A stretch of 64,000 nucleotides of DNA, taken from the NCBI RefSeq assembly GCF_016907955.1, contig NZ_JAFBCX010000005.1, forward strand, positions 372,001-436,000, in the 5' to 3' direction. This DNA comes from Lentzea nigeriaca (GTDB taxonomy: Bacteria > Actinomycetota > Actinomycetes > Mycobacteriales > Pseudonocardiaceae). A program made the position numbers and the translations under genes. This document shows positions 27,119 through 34,930 of this stretch, piece by piece (position 1 is the stretch's first letter; every line of letters begins with the position of its first letter). The notes beneath the pieces were generated by a model. That model worked only from the letters and a program-made list of their open reading frames with translations, was not told where the DNA came from and ran no database searches.

Positions 27119-28708
27119 TTAGACGGGCTTGGACCGCATGGACTTGTGGACGAGCGCGTCACACAGTGCCAGCCAGGAGGCTTCGACGATGTTGCCGTGC
27201 ACACCCACGGTGGTCCACTCGCGCTCGCCGTCAGTGGACTCGACCAGCACGCGCGTCACCGCGTCCGTGCCGGGATGTTCGGTGAGGATGCGCACCTTGT
27301 AGTCGGCCAGCTCCACTGTGTCCAACCAGGACAGGTGCGGCAGCAACGCCTTGCGCAGGGCCGCGTCCAGAGCGTGCACGGGACCGTTGCCCTCGGCGGT
27401 CGCGATGACGCGCTCCCCCGCCACGTGCACCTTGACCGTGGCCTCGGACACGATCTCGCCGTCCGAGCGGTGATCCAGCACGACCCGGTAGGACTCCAGG
27501 GTGAACGGAGGAGTGTCCAGTTGGGACAGCTCGGACCGCAGCAGCAGCTCCATCGAGGCGTCGGCGGCCTCGAACGACCAGCCCTTCGCCTCCAGTTCCT
27601 TGACCCGCTTCAAAGCGTTGCCGACTTCGGTTGACCGACCGGCCAGGTCGAGACCGAACTCACGTCCCTTGAGCTCGATGCTCGCCCGGCCGGCCATCTC
27701 GGTGACCAGCACCCGCATGTCGTTGCCGACGCGGTCCGGATCGATGTGGTTGTACAGCTCCGGATCCACTTTGATCGCGCTCGCGTGCAGACCCGCCTTG
27801 TGAGCGAATGCTGACGACCCGACGTAGGCCTGGTGGGTGTCGGGTGCGATGTTCGCGATCTCGGCCAACGCATGGGAGACACGGGTGAGCTCGGCGAGTG
27901 CCCCGGTCGGGAGCACGTCCATGCCGAGCTTGGTCACGAGGTTTCCCACGACGGCGAACAGGTCGGCGTTGCCTGCTCGCTCGCCGTACCCGTTGGCGGT
28001 GCACTGAACGTGCGTCGCGCCCGCCTGAACGGCCGCGATGGTGTTCGCCACCGCGCAGGACGTGTCGTCCTGGCAGTGGATTCCTACTCGGAAACCGGTC
28101 TTCTCGACGACCTCGGCGACCGTCTCGGCGAGACCCAGTGGCAGCTGGCCGCCGTTCGTGTCGCACAGCACGACGACGTCGGCGCCACCCTCCACAGCGG
28201 ACTCCAGCACCTTGAGGCTGGTGTCCGGCGAGAACGCGTAGCCGTCGAAGAAGTGCTCGGCGTCGAGGAAGACGCGCCTGCCGTGGTCCTTGAGGAACCT
28301 GACGGTGTCGCGCACCATCCGCAGGTTCTCGTCGGTGTCCGTGCGCAGCGCGCGTTCGATGTGCCGTAGGTCCGATTTGGCCACCAGCGTGACCACCGGG
28401 GCCTGGCTGTCGAGAAGTGCCTTGACCTGCGGGTCTTCCTCGACCTTCAGTCCCGCCTTGCGGGTCGCTCCGAACGCGACCAGCTTGGCGTGCTTGAGCT
28501 CCAGTTCACCGGCCGCCGCGCGGGCGAAGAACTCGGTGTCCTTGGGCAGAGCGCCGGGCCAGCCGCCCTCGATGAAACCGACGCCGAGCGAGTCCAGCAG
28601 CCGCGCGACAGCGAGCTTGTCCGTGACGGAGTACGAAATTCCCTCACGTTGGGCGCCATCGCGCAGCGTCGTGTCGTAGACGTGGAACTCGTCGGTAGGG
28701 CCGGCCAT
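27119..28708 (-). CDS. cimA: (R)-citramalate synthase
   Basis: CimA condenses pyruvate with acetyl-CoA to citramalate, the threonine-independent entry to isoleucine; LeuCD and LeuB, also here, carry it on to 2-oxobutyrate. The 529-aa protein has a DRE-TIM barrel (FHVYDTTLRDGAQREG, GADVVVLCDTNGG, GIHCQDDTSCAVANT, HVQCTANGYGERAGN) and a C-terminal LeuA regulatory dimer domain from about residue 370. ATG 28708 (MAGPTDEFHVYD) has GAGGAG 9 nt upstream; ATG 28717 is too close to it. Expression is probably set by the leader attenuator 28736-28872. Confidence 0.95.
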   Translation of the reverse strand: MAGPTDEFHVYDTTLRDGAQREGISYSVTDKLAVARLLDSLGVGFIEGGWPGALPKDTEFFARAAAGELELKHAKLVAFGATRKAGLKVEEDPQVKALLDSQAPVVTLVAKSDLRHIERALRTDTDENLRMVRDTVRFLKDHGRRVFLDAEHFFDGYAFSPDTSLKVLESAVEGGADVVVLCDTNGGQLPLGLAETVAEVVEKTGFRVGIHCQDDTSCAVANTIAAVQAGATHVQCTANGYGERAGNADLFAVVGNLVTKLGMDVLPTGALAELTRVSHALAEIANIAPDTHQAYVGSSAFAHKAGLHASAIKVDPELYNHIDPDRVGNDMRVLVTEMAGRASIELKGREFGLDLAGRSTEVGNALKRVKELEAKGWSFEAADASMELLLRSELSQLDTPPFTLESYRVVLDHRSDGEIVSEATVKVHVAGERVIATAEGNGPVHALDAALRKALLPHLSWLDTVELADYKVRILTEHPGTDAVTRVLVESTDGEREWTTVGVHGNIVEASWLALCDALVHKSMRSKPV

Positions 28709-28735
28709 CGGGGTCATCTCCTCATCCGGACAAAC

Positions 28736-28766
28736 AAAAAGACCCCCCGCGGGATGCGAGAGGTCT
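28736..28766 (-). terminator. Attenuator terminator of cimA
   Basis: In the minus-strand RNA, AGACCUCUCGC pairs with GCGGGGGGUCU (11 bp, two G-U) around loop AUCCC, directly followed by UUUUG, 28 nt before the cimA start. It lies between the Ile-rich leader ORF and cimA and is one of the few canonical U-tract terminators in the window. Confidence 0.85.
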
Positions 28767-28803
28767 GCGCGTCGGGTGCCAGGGGCGGCACTACCCGACG
28801 CGC
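28767..28803 (-). promoter_or_regulatory. Leader hairpin overlapping the cimA leader ORF
   Basis: GCGCGTCGGGT (28767-28777) and its complement ACCCGACGCGC (28793-28803) form an 11-bp stem. It covers the last codons and stop of the leader peptide and abuts the terminator stem. A ribosome finishing or stalled on the leader would change its folding. Which alternative structure it competes with is not resolved by eye. Confidence 0.65.
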
Positions 28804-28835
28804 TCGTCGATAATGATGGCGAGGTGCTGAGCCAT
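28791..28835 (-). CDS. Ile-rich leader peptide of cimA (MAQHLAIIIDERVG)
   Basis: The 14-residue ORF contains three consecutive Ile codons (ATC ATT ATC) after Leu-Ala. It is followed by a stop, a hairpin and a U-tract terminator. This is the architecture of ribosome-mediated attenuation, and isoleucine is the end product of the CimA route. The ATG is 7 nt after the -10 box with no Shine-Dalgarno, so the transcript is probably leaderless. Confidence 0.75.
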   Translation of the reverse strand: MAQHLAIIIDERVG

Positions 28836-28842
28836 GCTGCGG

Positions 28843-28872
28843 ATGCTGCCACAGCTGAGCACGACGTACCAA
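28843..28872 (-). promoter_or_regulatory. Promoter of the cimA leader
   Basis: On the minus strand TTGGTA (28872-28867), an 18-nt spacer and CAGCAT (28848-28843) are followed after 7 nt by the leader ATG. The -35 matches TTGNNA; the -10 is weaker (A2, T6). The geometry equals that of the ilvB leader promoter. Confidence 0.55.
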
Positions 28873-28901
28873 GCGCCGGGAGGAAATCTCCCACTATCTG
28901 G

Positions 28902-29402
28902 TCATGCGAGGAAGGCCGCGGCGGCCTCGTCTCCCAGGTCCGGGGCCAGTTCGTGATCTGCCTGCGCACGTCTTGTCTCGACGAACGACAGTGCGCGGCC
29001 CAGAGCGGTCGCGATGTCCGCCGCCCTGCTCGCGGGGCGTGACGGTCAAGCAGAAGCCAGGTTCTTCGCGAACGCCTCGATCGACGCCGGTGTTGCGCGG
29101 GCTCTCGAGGAACGCCTGCTTCTGCCCATCTCCACCACCTCGGTGACCGTGAAGTCGAACTCGACCTGGGACTCCTGGGTCAGCGCGGCGAGGTCGCGGG
29201 CCACGTCGTGTCGCTTGTGGACGCCTGAGCCGCCGAGCAGGACCGTGCCCGCGTCGGGCTTCAGCGCCCGGTACACCCAGCGCAACGTGGTCGACTTGCC
29301 GCTGCCGTGCGGGCCGACGATGCCGACGACCTCGTTCTCGGCGTGCATCCTGACGTCTGCGATGATCCCCCGCACCGCGACGTCGTGGAGTTCGACGCGC
29401 AT
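28902..29402 (-). pseudogene. Truncated FecE-like ABC-transporter ATPase
   Basis: From ATG 29402 the frame reads MRVELHDVAVRG, Walker A GIVGPHGSGKST and Q-loop LAALTQESQ, then FTVTEVVEMGRSR, and stops at TGA 29046 after 118 residues. The signature motif, Walker B and H-loop are missing. In the same frame, after the stop, 47 more codons (DIATALGRALSFVETRRAQA) run to a stop at 28902. An internal deletion plus stop in a siderophore/B12-type importer ATPase is the simplest reading. Confidence 0.7.
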
Positions 29403-29510
29403 CAGCGGCCTCCGGCGCCTCGTCGCGCACACGGTGGTCTTCCAGTCTCCTGCGGTCTTCGCGGCGTTCGACCTGCCCGCTTCGCTGTGACCGAAAAAAC
29501 TCGGCGGCCG

Positions 29511-29537
29511 TGTCGATCCGGTGCGCGGGCCGTTCGA
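29511..29537 (+). promoter_or_regulatory. ECF42-type promoter of the first YciI/DGPF gene
   Basis: TGTCGA (29511-29516), an 18-nt spacer and CGA (29535-29537, in CGACCTGTGG) precede the ATG by about 40 nt. TGTCGA/CGA is, from memory, the motif of ECF42 sigma factors, which control DGPF-domain genes. The same elements with the same spacing occur before the paralogue at 33142. Confidence 0.65.
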
Positions 29538-29576
29538 CCTGTGGGTGTCCACCACAGACGAGCAGGGAGACACACC

Positions 29577-29996
29577 ATGAAGTTCATGCTGATCTGGCGC
29601 GCCACCGACGAGGCCTTCGCGAACCTGGGCGACGTCGACTTCGACCAGATGCTGGAGACCGTCGGCCGCTACAACGACGAGCTGATCCGCGCCGGCGTGC
29701 TGGTGGCCGCTGAAGGCCTGGCCGACGCGTCCGAGGGCGTGGTCGTCGACTTCTCCGCGGAGCCGCCGATCGTCACCGACGGCCCCTACGGCGAGACCAA
29801 GGAGCTGTTCAACGGCTTCTACATCATCAACGTCACCTCGAAGGAGGAGGCGATCGAGTGGGCCAAGCGGGCGCCGATGACCGGCCCCGGTTTCAAGACC
29901 GAGATCCGCCGGGTGCCGACGATCGACGAGTTCCCCCAGGACAACGAGTGGATCAAGAAGGAGCGCGCCTGGCGCGAGGTCACCGGCCAGCTCTGA
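29577..29996 (+). CDS. YciI/DGPF-domain protein, copy 1
   Basis: The 139-aa protein MKFMLIWRATDEAFANLGDV has the YCII fold and the diagnostic TDGPYGETKELFNGFYIINV (DGPF motif as DGPY). About 119 of 139 residues match the second copy at 33142 by eye. DGPF proteins usually accompany ECF42/ECF41 sigma factors, but no sigma gene is in the window. AGGGAG precedes the ATG. The biochemical role is unknown. Confidence 0.9.
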   Translation: MKFMLIWRATDEAFANLGDVDFDQMLETVGRYNDELIRAGVLVAAEGLADASEGVVVDFSAEPPIVTDGPYGETKELFNGFYIINVTSKEEAIEWAKRAPMTGPGFKTEIRRVPTIDEFPQDNEWIKKERAWREVTGQL

Positions 29997-30000
29997 GCTG

Positions 30001-30618
30001 TCACAGGGCCCCGCCGGCGCCGAAGCCCGGCTCGAAGCGGCGGAAGTACTCCAGGCAGTTCGCCATCTGGTGCTCGACGAGACCGAACTTGGGGGTGTCG
30101 TGCGGTTCCAGCATCGCGAGCACGTCGACGGACTCGGTTGTCTTCTCGCCGGGCACGAGGACCTCGGCCCGGTCACCCGGGAAGATGGACACCTTGTGCC
30201 CGACGTGCCACACGTCCCGCCGGGAACCCTTGACCAGCACCCTCCACGGCGGGCTGTGCTGCTCGGGGTTCTCCAGCTCACCGCGGATCTTGAGCAGGGC
30301 GTCGAACACGGAGTCGCCGGACGCCATCTTGCGGCCGAACGGGCCGTAGACGGCCATCTTGATCTCTTTCGCGGTCCACGCCTGCCACACGACGCGGCCC
30401 ACCCAGAGCTGTTCCTTGCCGGACGCGGGATCCTTGCCGTAGAGCGGAACGTCCCGCGAGATGGCAGGGAACTCGCCGTCCTTCGTCCACTCCGGAAGCT
30501 CCTCGACCGGCTGCTGCGGGGGCGAGGGTGGCCGCATCGTGTTGGGCGGTGGCGGCAACGGCCGCTGCGGTGGGCGCATGGGGTGCTGGGGACGCATCGG
30601 CGGTTGTTGCGGGTGCAT
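30001..30618 (-). CDS. Hypothetical protein with Pro-rich N-terminus (type VII island)
   Basis: The 205-aa protein has a disordered N-terminus (residues 1-38, MRPPQRPLPPPPNTMRPPSP) and a compact domain (LWVGRVVWQAWTAKEIKMAVYGPFG, WRVLVKGSRRDVWHVGHKVSIFPGDRAEVLVPG, HQMANCLEYFRRFEPGFG). I do not recognise a family. It is the last gene of the operon with the WXG-bearing protein (29-bp gap, AGGAG upstream of the ATG). A chaperone, immunity or co-secreted role is possible from context only. Confidence 0.7.
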   Translation of the reverse strand: MHPQQPPMRPQHPMRPPQRPLPPPPNTMRPPSPPQQPVEELPEWTKDGEFPAISRDVPLYGKDPASGKEQLWVGRVVWQAWTAKEIKMAVYGPFGRKMASGDSVFDALLKIRGELENPEQHSPPWRVLVKGSRRDVWHVGHKVSIFPGDRAEVLVPGEKTTESVDVLAMLEPHDTPKFGLVEHQMANCLEYFRRFEPGFGAGGAL

Positions 30619-30647
30619 CGGGGCTGGCTCCTAAGATCGCCGTGACG

Positions 30648-32060
30648 TCACGCGTGCTTGGCCATGATGTCGCGCATCATCTGCCTCTGTTCGTTGATCG
30701 ATTTCCACATCGCTTCCTGTTCCCAGGCCGGCAGCGTCGGCAGCACGTCCTGCATCCGGGCGACCGAGGCCTTCAGCTGGAAGTACTCGCCGCGAGCGGG
30801 TTGCGGAAGGTCTTCTGGCTCTCTGACCTTCGGTTGCTCGTCCGGCTCGCGTTTCGGTTCCTCGGCAGGAGAGTCGGGCTCGCGGTGCTCCGGCGTGTCC
30901 GGATCCCGGTCGTGCGAAGGGAGATCGTCCAGATCTGTCTTCTGTGGACCGAACGGCTCGTCGGGGTGCGGGTTGGTGTAGTCCGGCGTGTGCGACGGCG
31001 GCTCGTAGCCCTCGCGGAGCCACGGCGGGGAACCGTCGTCCAGGTGCTTGCCGAGCTGGGTGGCGGCCTGCTCGGTCGCTTCCCGCGCGGCGGTCTCCGC
31101 TGCCTCGCGGGCGATCGCCTTCTCGGCCGTGCCGGCCAAACCCGCGCCGTCGGTCGCGATGCCGATGGCGATGTCACCGGTCAGCTGTCCCAGCGCGGAG
31201 AACGGGTCCTTCTTCCACTCCTCGAAGTTGAGGAGGCCCTTCAGCGCCTCGGTCGGGTGCGTGACCATGTGCACCATCCCGGAGGCCTGTTTCATCATGT
31301 TGGCCGCGTACTCGCCGGGATGGGAGATGTTGTACGGGTCGAGCGGGTTGCCCGCCCTGAGCAGCTGCACCAGGTTGAGGGCGGACTTGGTCAGACCGTC
31401 GTTGAAGGACCCGATCTGCTCGGAGGTCTTGTCGACCATGTCCTCGAACGTGGCGGCGAACTTGGACAGGAAGCCCGGTTCCTCCGGCGCCTTGTCCTTC
31501 GCCTTGGTGACCACGGACGCGGTCTGCGCGGCCGCGTCCCGCAAGGCTTTCCGGGCGTCGGCGAGGATGCGCTCGGCCATCTCCCGCTTGGCCTGTCCCG
31601 GATCACTGAACGGGGCGAGCGGTCCCGGTGCGGCGTCACCGTTGAAGACAGCGTCAAGCGACGCCTTCTGGTGTTGTGCCGCCACGGCCTCGTACTGCTT
31701 CTCGGCGGCCTTTGTCTCGGCCTTGGCCTCGTTGTAGATCCGGATCGCCTCGGCGGCGTCGCGCTGGGCGCGTTCGACCGCGCCCTTGTACGTCGTCAAC
31801 GCCTCGACCACCGGCCCGAACGCCTCCGCGGCGTCGCGCCACTTCGGCGTCTCCTTGGAGAAGTAGCCGCCGAACTTCTCGGCCGCCTCTCCCGTCCAGT
31901 GGCCGACGTCCAGTTTGGACACTCCGGCGTACGCCTCCTGGCAGGCGGTCGAAAGCTTGCGCAGCCCCGTCGCCGTTTCTTCGAGGGTCGCCACGCTGCC
32001 GGGAACCAGCTCGGTGGGATCGTCGGTGTCGCCGAGCTCGCTGCGGCCGAAGAGGCTCAC
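30648..32060 (-). CDS. Putative type VII secretion substrate with N-terminal WXG domain
   Basis: The 470-aa protein starts MSLFGRSELGDTDDPTELVPG, the T7SS_signal-type N-terminus. A WXG motif follows in KLDVGHWTGEAAEKFGGYF (Trp55-Thr-Gly), then long amphipathic helices to about residue 190. A middle segment contains GDIAIGIATDGAGLAG, followed by a Pro/Asp/Glu-rich linker (residues 335-415) and a final helical domain of about 50 residues. The size and layout suggest an ESX-secreted effector or scaffold, but no toxin motif is visible. The GTG start overlaps the upstream stop by 4 bp. Confidence 0.78.
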   Translation of the reverse strand: MSLFGRSELGDTDDPTELVPGSVATLEETATGLRKLSTACQEAYAGVSKLDVGHWTGEAAEKFGGYFSKETPKWRDAAEAFGPVVEALTTYKGAVERAQRDAAEAIRIYNEAKAETKAAEKQYEAVAAQHQKASLDAVFNGDAAPGPLAPFSDPGQAKREMAERILADARKALRDAAAQTASVVTKAKDKAPEEPGFLSKFAATFEDMVDKTSEQIGSFNDGLTKSALNLVQLLRAGNPLDPYNISHPGEYAANMMKQASGMVHMVTHPTEALKGLLNFEEWKKDPFSALGQLTGDIAIGIATDGAGLAGTAEKAIAREAAETAAREATEQAATQLGKHLDDGSPPWLREGYEPPSHTPDYTNPHPDEPFGPQKTDLDDLPSHDRDPDTPEHREPDSPAEEPKREPDEQPKVREPEDLPQPARGEYFQLKASVARMQDVLPTLPAWEQEAMWKSINEQRQMMRDIMAKHA

Positions 32061-32569
32061 GCGCGATCACCGGCCTTCTTGAACGAGGTCTCCTCGCCCA
32101 TCACGTCCTTCACGGACGAGTTCCACGCGTCGTCCATGCCCTTCGTGGCCTTGTCCCACTCCTGTCCGACCGACGTCGGCTGCAGGGACTGTTCCAGCTC
32201 CATCCACGACTGCTTCGTCGGGTCGGTGTGGGCGTGCGGGTTGCCGATGAGGAGCTGAAAGGCCTTCTTCGCCTTGTCCTCGGCCTCTTCGTACACGCTC
32301 TTGGTGTCGGTGAGCGCGGAGACCATCTCCGTGCCTTCCTTCACCAGGTGCCGCAGACCCCACCGCCACCGCTCGAAGAACTCGGTGAACGCCTCGGCCA
32401 GCGCCTCGTCGCCGCACTCGTCCTCGTCGGGGCAGATGAACCCGAAGGTCGCCGTGGCGGACGCGAGATGCCCGCCGTCGGGCGCGATCTCCTTCAGCGC
32501 GGCGACGGTGTCGTTGATGCCCTTGATCGCCTGCCCCATCGCACCGAGGTCGACGCCGAACCCGGTCAC
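32057..32569 (-). CDS. WXG100/EspC-like helical protein
   Basis: The 170-aa protein begins VTGFGVDLGAMGQAIKGIND and is almost wholly helical. FTEFFERWRWGLRHLVKEGT followed by VSALTDTKSVYEEAEDKAKKAF resembles the helix-turn-helix hairpin of EspC/WXG100-type ESX partners. A short cysteine-bearing loop (FICPDEDECGDE) is unusual. GTGA overlaps join it to genes on both sides, so it is translationally coupled to the larger WXG protein and could be its secretion partner. Confidence 0.7.
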   Translation of the reverse strand: MTGFGVDLGAMGQAIKGINDTVAALKEIAPDGGHLASATATFGFICPDEDECGDEALAEAFTEFFERWRWGLRHLVKEGTEMVSALTDTKSVYEEAEDKAKKAFQLLIGNPHAHTDPTKQSWMELEQSLQPTSVGQEWDKATKGMDDAWNSSVKDVMGEETSFKKAGDRA

Positions 32570-32949
32570 GCGGTCACCGCCAGCTCGTCGGCGACGACAC
32601 CGCGCACCGGCGGCAGCGTCATCATGTGCTCGGCGCCGTTGTCGAACACGACACCGGTGGGCCGGGGCAACGCCGGCAGGTAGTGGTCGAGCAGTCGCTC
32701 GCCGGTGACCGCCAGATAGCTGACGTCGATGCTCTCGCGCCTGGCCTCCAGGTGCTGCTTCAGCAGTTCGAGACTGGAGAAGGCGGCGAGCCAGTTCAGC
32801 CCTTCGATCTTGATGACGGGCAACGACAGCGGATCGATCCGCTGCAGGTACACCGTGCTCTGCCGGAAGGCTTTCAGGAACGCCTCCGGGTTTCCCCCAC
32901 CTTCGCGGTAGCGCCGCGCGTGCGCGACCGCCTCGTTTTCCTCGTGCAT
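32566..32949 (-). CDS. SseB-like N-domain protein
   Basis: The 127-aa protein (ATG 32949, GGAGAGG upstream) has the SseB N-terminal domain pattern: HARRYREGGGNPEAFLKAFRQSTVYLQ, WLAAFSSLELLKQH, VSYLAVTGERLLDHYLPALP and GVVFDNG. In actinobacteria SseB-like proteins accompany type VII secretion effectors. It is the first gene of the four-gene operon and overlaps the next by GTGA. Confidence 0.78.
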   Translation of the reverse strand: MHEENEAVAHARRYREGGGNPEAFLKAFRQSTVYLQRIDPLSLPVIKIEGLNWLAAFSSLELLKQHLEARRESIDVSYLAVTGERLLDHYLPALPRPTGVVFDNGAEHMMTLPPVRGVVADELAVTA

Positions 32950-33075
32950 GCCTCTCCCGTTCAACCAATCCCCCCAGATCGGCAGCGCCGTACGTTACCG
33001 GCCACTCACTTTCCGTGCCCGCGCAGGCGTTCAACTGAGGTTCGCGTCACCTCGGGAAAAAAGTTCCGGGGGTCG

Positions 33076-33102
33076 TGTCGATCCGGCACGAGGCCTGTTC
33101 GA
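33076..33102 (+). promoter_or_regulatory. ECF42-type promoter of the second YciI/DGPF gene
   Basis: TGTCGA (33076-33081), an 18-nt spacer and CGA (33100-33102, again CGACCTGTGG) lie about 40 nt before ATG 33142. The homology to copy 1 extends over about 70 bp of upstream DNA, including the AGGGAGACACACC ribosome-binding region. Confidence 0.65.
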
Positions 33103-33141
33103 CCTGTGGACGTCCAACACAGACGAACAGGGAGACACACC

Positions 33142-33561
33142 ATGAAGTTCATGCTGATCTGGCGCGCCACCGACGAGGCGTGGGCGAACCTGGGCGACGT
33201 CGACTTCGACAAGATGCTCGAGCTCACCGGCGCGTTCAACGAGGAGATGATCCGCGCGGGCGTGCTGCTCGCGGCCGAGGGCCTGGACGACCCGAACCAG
33301 GGCGTCGTCGTGGACTTCTCCGCCGAACCGCCGATCGTCACCGACGGCCCGTACGGCGAGGCCAAGGAACTGTTCAACGGCTTCTACATCATCAACGTCG
33401 CCTCGAAGGAGGAGGCGATCGAGTGGGCGAAGCGGGCGCCGATCAGGGCGGCCGGGTTCAAGACGGAGATCCGGCGGGTGCCGACGATCGACGAGTTCCC
33501 CCAGGACAACGAGTGGATCAAGAAGGAGCGGGCGTGGCGCGAGTCCACCGGCCAGCTGTGA
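33142..33561 (+). CDS. YciI/DGPF-domain protein, copy 2
   Basis: The 139-aa protein MKFMLIWRATDEAWANLGDV is a close paralogue of copy 1 (TDGPYGEAKELFNGFYIINV conserved, same length, same C-terminus TGQL). Differences cluster in residues 24-55 and 100-104. The pair brackets the type VII operon, which points to a duplication later split by insertion or to recombination between repeats. A bidirectional hairpin follows the stop. Confidence 0.9.
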   Translation: MKFMLIWRATDEAWANLGDVDFDKMLELTGAFNEEMIRAGVLLAAEGLDDPNQGVVVDFSAEPPIVTDGPYGEAKELFNGFYIINVASKEEAIEWAKRAPIRAAGFKTEIRRVPTIDEFPQDNEWIKKERAWRESTGQL

Positions 33562-33565
33562 AAGT

Positions 33566-33612
33566 ACGCGGGGACCTTTCGTACTCTCCGACAGTACGAA
33601 AGGTCCCCGCGT
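33566..33612. terminator. Bidirectional terminator between YciI copy 2 and leuB
   Basis: Left arm 33566-33584 (ACGCGGGGACCTTTCGTAC) and right arm 33594-33612 form a perfect 19-bp stem with a 9-nt loop. It lies between convergent genes. Its arm sequence is closely related to the hairpin at 54581-54637. Confidence 0.85.
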
Positions 33613-33625
33613 GACTTCTGAGACG

Positions 33626-34663
33626 TCAGCCGGTGCGGACGTTCGAGGAGACGAGCGCGGCCAGGCGGTCACCGATCGCGTAGGTCGCACCCGGTGACTG
33701 GTGGTCGCGCGTCGCCAGGTCGAACGCCACGGAGGCCTCGATCCGGCGCGACGCCTCGTGCTCGCCGAGGTGGTCGAGCAGCAGCGCCACGGACAGCACG
33801 GCCGCGGTCGGATCCGCGATGCCCTGCCCGGCGATGTCCGGTGCCGAGCCGTGCACGGGCTCGAACATCGACGGGTTGCGGCGCGTCACGTCCAGGTTTC
33901 CCGACGCGGCCAGGCCGATGCCACCCGTGACGGCGGCGGCGAGGTCGGTCAGGATGTCGCCGAACAGGTTGTCCGTCACGATCACGTCGTAGCGGCCAGG
34001 GTCGGTGACCATGTGGATCGTGGCCGCGTCGACGTGCTGGTACGCCACGGTCACGTCCGGGTGCTGCAGCGAGACCTCCTCCACGACGCGCGACCACAAC
34101 GAGCCGGCGTGCGTGAGGACGTTCGTCTTGTGCACCAACGTCAGATGGCGGCGCTGGCGGGCCGACGCACGCGCGAACGCGTCACGGACGACACGCTCGA
34201 CTCCGAACGACGTGTTGAGCGAGACCTCGGTCGCGATCTCGTGCGGGGTGTCCTTGCGGAGCAGACCGCCGTTGCCCGCGTACGGACCCTCGGTGCCCTC
34301 GCGGACCACCACCATGTCGATCTCCGGCGGGTCCGCGAGCGGGCTGCGGACGCCGGGGTAGAGACGCGCTGGGCGGAGGTTCACGTGGTGGTCGAGCTCG
34401 AAGCGCAGCCGCAGCAGCAGCCCGCGCTCCAGGATTCCGCTCGGCACCGACGGGTCGCCCACCGCGCCGAGCAGGATCGCGTCGTGCTGGCGAAGCTCAC
34501 CCAGCACCGACTCGGGCAACAACTCTCCCGTGGCGTGCCAGCGCGCCGCGCCGAGGTCGTAGCGAGTGATCTCGGCCGCCGGAACGACCTCGCCGAGGAC
34601 CTTCAGGGCCTCAGCGATGACCTCGGGCCCGATCCCGTCTCCTGGGATCACTGCGAGCCGCAT
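33626..34663 (-). CDS. leuB: 3-isopropylmalate dehydrogenase
   Basis: LeuB oxidatively decarboxylates 3-isopropylmalate for leucine and the analogous beta-methylmalate in the citramalate route. The 345-aa protein has [55 protein letters not shown] and [25 protein letters not shown], plus [23 protein letters not shown] 34663 with GGGAGG upstream is the start; the frame extends to 34813 without homology. Confidence 0.96.
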   Translation of the reverse strand: MRLAVIPGDGIGPEVIAEALKVLGEVVPAAEITRYDLGAARWHATGELLPESVLGELRQHDAILLGAVGDPSVPSGILERGLLLRLRFELDHHVNLRPARLYPGVRSPLADPPEIDMVVVREGTEGPYAGNGGLLRKDTPHEIATEVSLNTSFGVERVVRDAFARASARQRRHLTLVHKTNVLTHAGSLWSRVVEEVSLQHPDVTVAYQHVDAATIHMVTDPGRYDVIVTDNLFGDILTDLAAAVTGGIGLAASGNLDVTRRNPSMFEPVHGSAPDIAGQGIADPTAAVLSVALLLDHLGEHEASRRIEASVAFDLATRDHQSPGATYAIGDRLAALVSSNVRTG

Positions 34664-34754
34664 CCACACACCTCCCAGGTTTCCGTCCCCAATTAGTGGG
34701 ACTACTTTCCTTCGCGAAAGGCTACCGGCATCACGGCCACTCGCCGCATGCCGG

Positions 34755-34867
34755 ACACCCCTTCGGGGTGTTCTCTCCCGTACTGCGGGACACCCACACG
34801 GCCCATTCCGCACTTTCGGCTGTCACTCGATCGCAGGAAGGCTGTCGCGTCAAGGGGTGACACCCCT
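34755..34867. repeat. Short palindromes upstream of leuB
   Basis: ACACCCC-TTC-GGGGTGT (34755-34771) and AGGGGTG-A-CACCCCT (34853-34867) lie in the spacer between leuB and the subtilase terminator, with further GGGACACCC half-elements between. They look like REP-type or terminator debris. No gene is visible in 34664-34930. Confidence 0.5.
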
Positions 34868-34876
34868 GCTTACAAC

Positions 34877-34915
34877 GATGAAGGGAACCTTCCTCCACGG
34901 AAGGTTCCCTTCATC
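34877..34915 (-). terminator. Terminator of the subtilase gene
   Basis: GATGAAGGGAACCTTCC (34877-34893) pairs perfectly with GGAAGGTTCCCTTCATC (34899-34915) around TCCAC, 16 bp after the protease stop. Confidence 0.85.
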
Positions 34916-34930
34916 AATCAAACGTCGGAC

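Noticed and set aside
28776..29146. Plus-strand frames across the cimA leader and the ABC pseudogene
   Set aside because: They run antisense to the leader peptide and terminator and lack motifs; the minus strand carries the coherent signals.
34702..34749. Leader peptide [15 protein letters not shown] upstream of leuB
   Set aside because: It has no Leu codon and no U-tract terminator follows before leuB, and no -10 box is spaced for a leaderless start.
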